From NCBI GenBank assembly GCA_012519875.1, contig JAAYPL010000072.1:1-5576 (forward strand): a DNA stretch of 5,576 bases, given 5' to 3'. The position numbers and the translations under genes are program-made. The DNA comes from Clostridiaceae bacterium. GTDB taxonomy: Bacteria > Bacillota > Clostridia > Saccharofermentanales > UBA5734. Every line of letters starts with the position of its first letter. Positions within the stretch are counted from its first letter, which is position 1. The notes under the pieces were generated by a model. The model was not told the DNA's origin, ran no database searches, and saw only the letters and a list, made by a program, of their open reading frames with translations. Below, in pieces: positions 1 through 5,481 of this stretch.

Positions 1-688
1 GAGCGCTTGCGCCGCGACCGGACGGCTGCCGTGAGCTCTGAGGACGGTCATTTTGAGAGCGCGGTGTAAAGCTGCCCCCTTGACCGGGTGCTCGCTGACT
101 TTGGGGCAGGTCGCCAAGGCCGCTTTGCGGACGCCGGGGCCGGGGTTCGGTTTGCCCGGGAGCGACATGCGAACGCGGCTGAAGCCGGGACGGTTCGGCA
201 GGTTGCTCGGCCTTGGGCTGAACTTCGGTTTTTGAAACTGCTTTTTGGGGTTTGCCATCTGTCCCGGCAGTCGTTGCAGGTTGCGCAACCTTGGAGGCTT
301 TGGACGGTTTAGCCGGCTTTTCCTCTTTGGCCTTGGCTACAACTTCCGGAACTTCCTTTTTCGGGTCCTCCGATGTTGAAACAACCTTGGCGTCGGCTTT
401 TTCCCGGCTCTCCGGCTCGGCCTTTTTTCCCGCCGGTTAGGCGACTTTGGCGGCCTTAATAACCTTGACGGCACCGGTTATTTTCTTGCCGGAAACGCCT
501 CGCATGGTTATCGTCGGGCCGGTCAACTCTTTTGGCTCATCCGGTGTGGTTTCCACAGGTAGAGGTGTCGGAGCGGCAACCGTCTCCTCGGACCTTTCCG
601 GGTTTTTGTTTTTAGGGGGCGGAGGAGGCCCGTCACTACGGATAAATCCTGCTCTCAGTCCGGATCCTGCATCGTCTTTTTTTGCCAT
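1..688 (-). CDS. infB: Translation initiation factor IF-2, N-terminal part (partial at window edge, internal in-frame stop)
   Basis: IF-2 is the GTPase that brings initiator tRNA to the 30S subunit and promotes subunit joining. Only the low-complexity N-terminal region is present; the G domain lies beyond the left edge. The call rests on position directly after ylxQ in the rimP-nusA-ylxR-ylxQ order, and on composition: a Pro run at residues 21-25, then Lys/Glu/Ala/Pro-rich and finally Arg/Gln/Ser/Gly/Pro-rich sequence, as in IF-2 linkers. The ATG at 688 is fixed by the ylxQ stop, in the same frame just upstream. GGAGGT (704-709) lies 15 nt before it, rather far, with a weaker AAGG nearer. Codon 84 is TAA (437-439), yet the frame continues open for 145 more codons to base 2. 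An automatic caller would end the gene at 437. The usual IF2_N motif (like RVYELAK) is not seen at the start. Identity is fairly sure; integrity is not. Confidence 0.82.
437..439 (-). other. In-frame TAA inside infB
   Basis: The codon on the minus strand is TAA, in frame with the ATG at 688. Flanking residues read KVA-stop-PAGKK, so a single change to AAA (Lys) would restore a normal-looking Lys/Ala/Pro linker. No in-frame ATG, GTG or TTG follows between 436 and 2, so restart within the window is not possible from standard codons. nusA, ylxQ and the glycosidase gene also end in TAA, so recoding of TAA as a sense codon is very unlikely. Confidence 0.9.
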
Positions 689-700
689 AATATCTCTACC

Positions 701-1117
701 TTAACCTCCAAGTGTTGTATTCACATCATTATTCATTTGCCGATCCTTGCCGGCCGGTTCAATGATTTGATCAATCAGCGTTGTCAGGCGACGGCCAAAA
801 CCATCATCCAGGACAGCCGCAATTGCTCTTGCCGTATGGCCGGTCCAATGGCCTATTTCGTTTTTTGTGCCAAATTGTCGAATCGGCACCCCGGCTTGCT
901 GACATAGTCTTTTGGCTTTTTGAGCCGTGTCGGCTGCCGCGTCGGCTGCCAGAATCACCAATTGTGCTTTGTGACGCCGTACGGCTTTGGCCACACCCTC
1001 TACACCGATCAGAACCCGGCCGGCTCTGGCAGCCAGGCCCAACATTCGCCAAACGGCTTCGGGTTCAGCCTTTTCGGGAGAACTAACTTTTCGGTTTATT
1101 TGTCGCTGCCGTGTCAT
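701..1117 (-). CDS. ylxQ: YlxQ, L7Ae/L30e-family RNA-binding protein
   Basis: This is a 138-residue member of the ribosomal L7Ae/L30e/S12e superfamily, whose bacterial members bind kink-turn RNA. The cellular role of YlxQ is not well settled. The L7Ae fold spans about residues 21-118: it opens with MLGLAARAG (25-33), has a hydrophobic strand QLVILAADA (52-60), and carries GTKNEIG (83-89) followed by AVLDDGFGRRL, the segment that matches the family's usual late motif. About 20 extra residues precede the domain and a 20-residue Asn-rich tail follows it. The ATG at 1117 overlaps the end of ylxR by 35 bp and has a purine-rich GAGGGAGAAG directly before it. A later ATG at 1045 would begin inside the conserved first helix, so 1117 is preferred. 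The overlap suggests translational coupling to ylxR. The gene ends 12 bp before infB and in the same frame. Confidence 0.88.
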   Translation of the reverse strand: MTRQRQINRKVSSPEKAEPEAVWRMLGLAARAGRVLIGVEGVAKAVRRHKAQLVILAADAAADTAQKAKRLCQQAGVPIRQFGTKNEIGHWTGHTARAIAAVLDDGFGRRLTTLIDQIIEPAGKDRQMNNDVNTTLGG

Positions 1118-1400
1118 CTTCTCCCTCGAAATCAGCCGGCAAAGATTCCATTTGCGCGATCAATGCCGCCAGTATTGTTTCATCCATTCTGGCCTTCAGG
1201 CCTCGGTCTATTTTTCGTGCGCGAATTGCCTGTTCCAGACAATCGCGGTTGCGGCACACATAAGCGCCGCGGCCGGGCTTTCTGCCTGATGGATCAAGGG
1301 AAATGACTCCATCTTTAGCAGCCACCAAGCGTATCAACTCGCGTTTTGGCCGCATGGTCCGGCAATGAACACACATTCTTTGCGGAATTTTCCTGGGCAT
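1083..1400 (-). CDS. ylxR: YlxR-family RNA-binding protein (RnpM-type)
   Basis: This is a 105-residue protein of the YlxR (DUF448) family, small basic nucleic-acid-binding proteins encoded between nusA and infB. Bacillus YlxR has been linked to RNase P and renamed RnpM. Family marks are the N-terminal IPQRMCVHCR (5-14), then RPKRELIRLV (17-26), LDPSGRKPGRGAYVCR (35-50) and the C54-containing segment. Cysteines at 10, 13, 49 and 54 form two pairs, which could hold a metal, though I cannot show that. Residues from about 85 are an acidic then Lys-rich tail outside the usual domain. The ATG at 1400 is 23 bp after the nusA stop, with a G-rich Shine-Dalgarno-like GGGGGT 8 nt upstream. The 3' end overlaps ylxQ by 35 bp. 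It is expected to be co-transcribed with nusA and infB. Confidence 0.92.
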   Translation of the reverse strand: MPRKIPQRMCVHCRTMRPKRELIRLVAAKDGVISLDPSGRKPGRGAYVCRNRDCLEQAIRARKIDRGLKARMDETILAALIAQMESLPADFEGEDDTAATNKPKS

Positions 1401-1423
1401 GCTGACTGACCCCCGCGCAATCC

Positions 1424-2578
1424 TTACTCCACGCTCTCGCAGACGTGGCTGTTCTCCTCATGTTCAACGCCGTCACTCTCGGCCGCAGTGGATTCCACAG
1501 CGTCGATAAACCGCGACATGATTTCAGCCTCAATGGCCTCCCGATATTGAGATTCGCTTTTGATATCGATTTTCCATCCGGTCAATCGAGCCGCCAGACG
1601 AGCGTTTTGCCCCTCACGACCGATAGCCAGCGAAAGCTGACGATCCGGAACGATGACACGGGCAACCTTTTCCTCTTCCTGAATATCCACACGAACAACC
1701 TTGGCCGGATTAAGGCTGTTGCTGATAAATTCAACAACATCGGGGTGCCATTCGATAATGTCGATCTTCTCACCCATCATCTCATCCATGATCGCCTGGA
1801 CACGCAAGCCTCGTTGACCGACGCAAGCGCCAACGCTGTCCACATTGCTGTCCCGGGAAACAACGGCGATTTTGGTTCTGGAACCGGCTTCACGGGCCAC
1901 CGACATGATTTCCACCACACCGCTGGCGATTTCCGGAACCTCCTGTTCAAAAAGCTTGCGAACAAAATTCGGGTGGCTGCGTGAGACATAAACAATCGGC
2001 CGTCCCTTTTTTTCGTCCACCTTGAGGATCAGGAAACGTAATCGCTGGTTAAAGTTATAACCATCGAGGCGAACCTGCTCATTATACGGTAAAACCGCCT
2101 CGGCCCGCCCGATGTCGACGATAACCTCACGACGATCCTTGCGCTGGACGACTCCGGCGGCGATTTCTCCGATTCGGTTGGAAAATTCATTATGAATCCG
2201 CTCACGTTCGGCACTGCACAGTTTCTGGTTAATAACGTTTTTGGCGGTTTGCGCAGCCAGACGGCCAAAATCCTGTGGGCTTAATTCGTATTCCAGGATA
2301 TCGCCAACTTCAAAATCCTCTGAAATGGCCGTGGCCTCCTCAAAAGAAATCTCGGCATTGAAGTCCGTCACCGCATCCACAACAGTTTTGGTTAAAAACA
2401 CCTTCATTTCCCCTGTTTCACGATCGACCTCCGCCCGGATGTTCTCGGTTGTCTTGGCATCAAATTCACGTTTATATGCCGACACCAAGGCTTCTTCAAT
2501 AGCTTCGAACAAAACCTCGGTCTCAATGCCCCTTTCTTTTTCCAAAAGCCTGAGAGCTTCAATCAACTCTACATTCAT
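1424..2578 (-). CDS. nusA: Transcription termination/antitermination factor NusA
   Basis: NusA binds RNA polymerase near the RNA exit channel and modulates pausing, intrinsic termination and antitermination. The 384-residue length fits the short Gram-positive form without the C-terminal acidic repeats of enterobacteria. Domains in order: polymerase-binding N-terminal domain (about 1-125, opening MNVELIEALRLLEKERG), S1 domain (about 135-200, with EVIVDIGRAEAVLP and the closing IVYVSRSHP), KH1 (about 225-290, GQRG loop at 254-257) and KH2 (about 300-345, GREG loop at 320-323 followed by NARLAARLTGWKIDI). Both GxxG RNA-binding loops are intact. The last 40 residues are an acidic tail rich in Glu and Ser. 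The ATG at 2578 has GGAAGGAG ending 11 nt upstream. It lies 51 bp after rimP and 23 bp before ylxR. NusA often controls its own operon through leader termination, relevant to the hairpin near 3145. Confidence 0.97.
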   Translation of the reverse strand: MNVELIEALRLLEKERGIETEVLFEAIEEALVSAYKREFDAKTTENIRAEVDRETGEMKVFLTKTVVDAVTDFNAEISFEEATAISEDFEVGDILEYELSPQDFGRLAAQTAKNVINQKLCSAERERIHNEFSNRIGEIAAGVVQRKDRREVIVDIGRAEAVLPYNEQVRLDGYNFNQRLRFLILKVDEKKGRPIVYVSRSHPNFVRKLFEQEVPEIASGVVEIMSVAREAGSRTKIAVVSRDSNVDSVGACVGQRGLRVQAIMDEMMGEKIDIIEWHPDVVEFISNSLNPAKVVRVDIQEEEKVARVIVPDRQLSLAIGREGQNARLAARLTGWKIDIKSESQYREAIEAEIMSRFIDAVESTAAESDGVEHEENSHVCESVE

Positions 2579-2607
2579 CTGCCTATATGCTCCTTCCGTA
2601 TTATCAC

Positions 2608-2626
2608 ATATCCTAATATATCCTAA
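2608..2626. repeat. Tandem 9-bp direct repeat in the rimP-nusA gap
   Basis: ATATCCTAA occurs at 2608-2616 and again at 2618-2626, one base apart, giving a 10-bp period in an otherwise AT-rich 51-bp spacer. On the gene-sense strand it reads TTAGGATAT twice. It may be chance in AT-rich sequence, or part of a weak internal promoter or binding site for nusA. I see no good -35/-10 pair around it. Confidence 0.6.
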
Positions 2627-2629
2627 ATC

Positions 2630-3100
2630 TCAGCCCCGGAAAAAACGCCGGGTTCTGGCCACTGATTCTTTTGAGAATATCCGTTCACTGTCATCTTCCA
2701 GGCGGATCACAACTTGATCGGGTGCGTATGGCCCCAAAACGCCTTGAAATTTTTTTCTGCCGCCCAAGGCGCGATAGAGAGTCACTTCCACCCATTCTCC
2801 TTCGTAACGCTTAAAATCACGTTCGGTTTTGAGTGTTCTTTCCAGCCCCGGTGATGACACTTCCAGATAATCATGGGTTTTCAGACCCAGTTCATGATCA
2901 ATAACCGGATCGATCATTCGGCTGACCGTTGCGCAGTCCTCTACGGTGACACCATTGGGCTTGTCGATATAGAGACGCAGGATACGCGCTTGGTTTTCCC
3001 GGACATATTCAACATCCACCAGCTCGATATTCAGGGCTTCGTTCAGTGGCGCGGCAGCTTCGAAGACTTTTTGCGCGGCGGGCGAGCGACCGTCTGTCAT
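2630..3100 (-). CDS. rimP: Ribosome maturation factor RimP
   Basis: RimP binds the 30S subunit and assists its assembly. It is normally the first gene before nusA in this operon. The protein is 156 residues with the start chosen here, matching the family's usual 150-160. Hallmarks are the N-terminal domain segment LRLYIDKPNGVTVEDCATVS (41-60), DPVIDHE (64-70) and the conserved DYLEVSSPGLERTLKTERDF (77-96), followed by the SH3-like C-terminal domain (about 97-156) with GGRKKFQG and ending in basic RRFFRG. The frame is open upstream to 3283, but that extension is not RimP-like. The ATG at 3100 has GGAGG (3110-3114) 9 nt before it, while the ATG at 3107-3109 touches that site and would be too close. 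The promoter at 3186-3214 would give a leader of about 80 nt. Confidence 0.95.
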   Translation of the reverse strand: MTDGRSPAAQKVFEAAAPLNEALNIELVDVEYVRENQARILRLYIDKPNGVTVEDCATVSRMIDPVIDHELGLKTHDYLEVSSPGLERTLKTERDFKRYEGEWVEVTLYRALGGRKKFQGVLGPYAPDQVVIRLEDDSERIFSKESVARTRRFFRG

Positions 3101-3130
3101 CAAAAACATCCTCCGAGACCTCTTATAGCA

Positions 3131-3159
3131 ACAAAGAGTGGGGGCGCCCCACTCTCTGT
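3131..3159 (-). promoter_or_regulatory. Leader hairpin upstream of rimP (candidate attenuator)
   Basis: In the minus-strand RNA, ACAGAGAGUGGGG (3159-3147) pairs with CCCCACUCUUUGU (3143-3131) across a 3-nt CGC loop, giving 13 continuous pairs including one G-U at 3156/3134. On the plus strand that pair is an A-C mismatch, so the structure is better suited to the rimP transcript. It lies inside the predicted leader, about 20 nt from the promoter start point and 16 nt before the GGAGG of rimP. The descending arm ends in a U-rich CUUUGUUGCU stretch, which is poorer than a standard terminator tract. Candidate roles are NusA-dependent attenuation, an RNA-stability cap or protein binding. The hairpin is seen; the role is inferred. 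Confidence 0.6.
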
Positions 3160-3185
3160 CTCCAAGCCTACTTCTTAACATCGGC

Positions 3186-3214
3186 ATTATAGCATGATGA
3201 TTATAACTATGCAA
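3186..3214 (-). promoter_or_regulatory. Sigma-A-type promoter for the rimP-nusA-infB operon
   Basis: On the minus strand, TTGCAT (3214-3209) is followed by a 17-bp spacer and TATAAT (3191-3186), a perfect -10 box. TGC directly before it gives an extended -10 (TGCTATAAT). The predicted start point is near 3179, about 80 nt before the rimP ATG. The -35 matches TTGACA in four of six bases. Confidence 0.8.
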
Positions 3215-3239
3215 GTTGAAATAATCGGCCCGATTGCCT

Positions 3240-3268
3240 TTCAATTGTCGGTCAAAGTAGGTTACAAT
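3240..3268 (+). promoter_or_regulatory. Possible promoter for the divergent P-loop gene
   Basis: TACAAT (3263-3268) is a five-of-six match to a -10 box and lies 17 bp after TTCAAT (3240-3245), a weak -35. It would start transcription near 3275, about 40 nt before the ATG at 3315. The region 3101-3314 must hold divergent promoters for rimP and this gene. This is the best plus-strand candidate I see, but it is weak. Confidence 0.3.
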
Positions 3269-3314
3269 AGAGTCAGGTTCCATATCTATATACTAAGCAA
3301 GGGAGTGAGCGCCT

Positions 3315-3725
3315 ATGATCAAGTTAATTGTCGGTGAAAAAGGAAGCGGAAAAACCGCCAGATTGGTAGACGACCTCAATATGCAGGCTACCAGCGAGGC
3401 AGCCAACGTCGTTTGTCTTGAGTTTGGCAAGCGGCTGAACGGATTGGTCAAGTACCAAATCCGCCTGATTGATGTTTCACAGTATCCGGTCAGAGGATAC
3501 GACCAGTTGTTAAGTTTCATCGCCGGGATAAGTGCCAAGGACTTTGACGTCACCCACATCTACATTGACAGCATCGGTAAGATTTCCGGTGATTCCGATC
3601 TGGCCAGTCTGGAGTCATTTCTCGAAAAGCTCGAGGTTTTTGCCGAACGAGATGCAATAAATGTCATGATTATTCTCAGTGCTGATCCTGATGATCTGTC
3701 ACCCGGGATCCAAAAATACTGTTGA
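3315..3725 (+). CDS. Small P-loop ATP-binding protein of unknown function
   Basis: This 136-residue protein opens directly with a nucleotide-binding strand and Walker A motif: MIKLIV then GEKGSGKT (7-14), K13 and T14 being the phosphate-binding pair. A hydrophobic strand ending in acid, HIYIDS (81-86, D85), is a plausible Walker B, and a later strand VMIILSAD (117-124) fits another central beta strand. Between them lies an acidic amphipathic helix (about 95-112). At 136 residues it holds little more than a minimal P-loop core, with no extra domain, signal peptide or membrane segment. I recall similar short proteins in Clostridia, sometimes labelled ATP-binding or, misleadingly, PilT-like; none of the hallmark PilT motifs is visible. 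The ATG at 3315 has AAGGGAG 9 nt before it. The gene stands alone, divergent from rimP and closed by its own terminator. That it is a real gene is nearly certain; its function is unknown. Confidence 0.85.
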   Translation: MIKLIVGEKGSGKTARLVDDLNMQATSEAANVVCLEFGKRLNGLVKYQIRLIDVSQYPVRGYDQLLSFIAGISAKDFDVTHIYIDSIGKISGDSDLASLESFLEKLEVFAERDAINVMIILSADPDDLSPGIQKYC

Positions 3726-3766
3726 TAATAGAATAATTAATCCGTCCGCCTAATGGTACATCGAGC

Positions 3767-3801
3767 AGGGGGCCGTCTCAAAACAAGACGGCCCTCTTTT
3801 G
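3767..3801 (+). terminator. Rho-independent terminator of the P-loop gene
   Basis: GGGCCGTCT (3770-3778) pairs perfectly with AGACGGCCC (3786-3794) around the 7-nt loop CAAAACA. The stem extends by a G-U, a G-C and an A-T pair to 12 bp (3767-3778 with 3786-3797). The T-rich TCTTTTG (3795-3801) follows on the plus strand. It lies about 40 bp after the stop of the P-loop gene. Read on the minus strand the hairpin has no T tract after it, so it is a poor terminator for the convergent glycosidase gene, for which I see no separate terminator in 3802-3848. Confidence 0.9.
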
Positions 3802-3848
3802 TATTAACAATGTTCACTTCATCAGCATCGGCCGGAGCAGGATGCATC

Positions 3849-5405
3849 TTAATACTGAAAAACCTCGACCTGCAATGCCTGCGGAACATCCCGCAGACCG
3901 ACCCGTTGCTCGTCGCCGTTGAGAATACGACCGGGTCTCCAGACATCGTCCTGATACTCGCCTTCTTGAATCATGACGTAGCCAACATGCTTTTCAATAC
4001 CCTTTTTCGGCAGAAACAAGGCCAGGAAGTTGGTTCCGGCAAAAATAAAATTATCCGCATCGACTTCGATGACCAAGCCTCCCGCCGGTGGTTTGCCCGG
4101 GCTGGTTCGACCGTAGGCAATCCGAATGTCATATTTGCTAAAGGACAGCATGCAGCCTTCCGCGTCACCATATTGGTAGAATCCAGTCATCTGTTTGGTC
4201 CCCCGATAACGGGCGATGGTTCCCAGCATATTGCTGATCAGACAATAACTCCGGGGCAAATAGGCGGCGGTTCCCTCATTGGAAAACGCGGACACATCGA
4301 TATTCAGAGCTGCCAGTTCGGCCGGGTCGAAGCCGCCGGAGCGCGGCGCAAACAGATCTTCAATGCCGAAGGGATTAAAGCCGATGGCGTTGTATTTGCC
4401 AAAAGCCAGAAAAACCGCGGCGGCAGACGAGACATTGGTTCTGGCCTCGGGGATAAACAAAGAATTGCCATCCGCGCTGTACTCGGCTACGACGGCTTCA
4501 AAATCCGGCAGGTAGATATCCGGTGCATAGAGGCAAATACTTGGCGCGGCCAAACGCCACAACTTGATCATTTTGGCGATCGGGCCGCCGCTCGGATATG
4601 CGCCGGCGCGGTCCGGATCCTGCTGCAACCAAGCATTAACATACATGGGCAGGGCCAGTTCTTGAATACCGGCGGTGGCAATGGTCTGGACCGCACGGGC
4701 ATAGTACCACGCCATGAAATATTCCTGAGCATCATCACCAAAGGCCTGCTCCCAACTTCCTGAGACACCGTAGGCTTCGGCAACAACCTGCGGTATGGGT
4801 TCCGGATATTTGGCATTGGCCACCGGTGAATAATCACGGGCGCTGCCCAACAGGCCGATCTCGTTTTCCACCTGCATCATAATCACCGTATGGTCGGTAT
4901 CCACATCGCGGATGTGCGCCATGACGGCGGCAAACGCTCGAGCGTCGGCGGCTACGGCGGCATCGCAAAGTGGGGAAATTGTGTAGCTATCCCGATCACC
5001 AAAACGTGAACCCAACTGAGTTCCCTGCCCTCTGACACAAGGGAAATAAGTGACCGGATCCCGTTTGACCCAGCTCGGAACATACGACGATGCGCCGTTT
5101 TTCCAAAGGCCGAACCAGATCAAAACCAGGCGGATGCCCTCCTGGCGAGCATCGGCGATCAGATCATCCAGAACGGTAAAGTCGAACCGCCCACGACCGG
5201 GCTCGATCTGCTGCCAGGAAACCGTGGCGATGACCGAATTGAGGCCATCAATCTGACGCAGACCGGGCCAGACCACCTCACGCATATAGGCCGTGCTGGA
5301 AGCACTTGAATTGTGAAGCTCACCCCCCAGGGCAAAGAAGGGTTTGCCATCAACATACAGGGTAGCCAAGCCGTTGTTCATTTCAAGTTTCGGAAGCAGT
5401 TTCAT
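3849..5405 (-). CDS. Clan GH-A glycoside hydrolase, GH35/GH42-like beta-galactosidase with DUF5597-type C-terminus
   Basis: This 518-residue enzyme probably releases terminal beta-galactose (or a related sugar) from oligosaccharides by a retaining mechanism. The N-terminus LYVDGKPFFALGGELHNSSASS (16-37) is typical of GH35-like proteins carrying DUF5597. The TIM barrel runs to about residue 350, with SVIATVSWQQIEPGRGRFDF (57-76), the family's substrate-side segment. The likely acid/base is E182 in MMQVENEIG (176-184), and the likely nucleophile is E320 in LFIPEARTN (316-324). Both are present, so the enzyme looks active. A C-terminal beta-rich region (about 380-515) matches the placement of DUF5597. 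There is no signal peptide or membrane segment, so it acts in the cytoplasm on imported sugars. The ATG at 5405 has GAGAGG ending 9 nt upstream. The gene is convergent with the P-loop gene and unrelated to the housekeeping operon. Exact substrate and CAZy family cannot be settled here. Confidence 0.85.
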   Translation of the reverse strand: MKLLPKLEMNNGLATLYVDGKPFFALGGELHNSSASSTAYMREVVWPGLRQIDGLNSVIATVSWQQIEPGRGRFDFTVLDDLIADARQEGIRLVLIWFGLWKNGASSYVPSWVKRDPVTYFPCVRGQGTQLGSRFGDRDSYTISPLCDAAVAADARAFAAVMAHIRDVDTDHTVIMMQVENEIGLLGSARDYSPVANAKYPEPIPQVVAEAYGVSGSWEQAFGDDAQEYFMAWYYARAVQTIATAGIQELALPMYVNAWLQQDPDRAGAYPSGGPIAKMIKLWRLAAPSICLYAPDIYLPDFEAVVAEYSADGNSLFIPEARTNVSSAAAVFLAFGKYNAIGFNPFGIEDLFAPRSGGFDPAELAALNIDVSAFSNEGTAAYLPRSYCLISNMLGTIARYRGTKQMTGFYQYGDAEGCMLSFSKYDIRIAYGRTSPGKPPAGGLVIEVDADNFIFAGTNFLALFLPKKGIEKHVGYVMIQEGEYQDDVWRPGRILNGDEQRVGLRDVPQALQVEVFQY

Positions 5406-5445
5406 TGGCAGGAACCTCTCGATTAATTAATATGGATCTGCTGAC

Positions 5446-5459
5446 TGTATAATTGTACA
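5446..5459. promoter_or_regulatory. Operator-like palindrome upstream of the glycosidase gene
   Basis: TGTATAATTGTACA is a 14-bp inverted repeat with 12 of 14 bases symmetric (outer TGTA/TACA arms, AATT centre). It lies in the 76-bp gap before the glycosidase, about 40 bp from its ATG. TGTA-N-TACA shapes resemble operators of GntR-type sugar regulators such as AraR, which would fit a sugar-induced gene. No convincing -35/-10 pair for the glycosidase is seen beside it. The palindrome is seen; operator function is a guess. Confidence 0.35.
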
Positions 5460-5481
5460 ACATGTCTCCCGGCCACATGAA

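Noticed and set aside
437..688. A stand-alone 83-residue gene ending at the TAA
   Set aside because: The frame continues for 145 codons with matching IF-2 linker composition, and the location is exactly that of infB, so it is better read as interrupted infB.
53..704. Several short plus-strand open frames opposite infB
   Set aside because: They arise from the GC-rich, stop-poor complement of the IF-2 linker. None has a good ribosome site or recognisable content.
1445..1984. Plus-strand open frame antisense to nusA
   Set aside because: It is a shadow of the strongly conserved nusA S1 and KH coding sequence, with no family likeness.
3101..3283. N-terminal extension of rimP to an ATG at 3283
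   Set aside because: The added 61 residues are unlike RimP, contain the promoter and leader hairpin, and the ATG at 3100 has a well-placed GGAGG.
3753..4763. Long plus-strand open frame (336 codons) antisense to the glycosidase
   Set aside because: The opposite strand encodes a recognisable glycosidase with catalytic motifs. This frame has no recognisable family, runs through the terminator hairpin and lacks a good ribosome site.
5448..5453. TATAAT on the plus strand as a promoter reading off the right edge
   Set aside because: No acceptable -35 lies 16-18 bp upstream, and the sequence is better explained as part of the palindrome; the downstream region is coding on the other strand.
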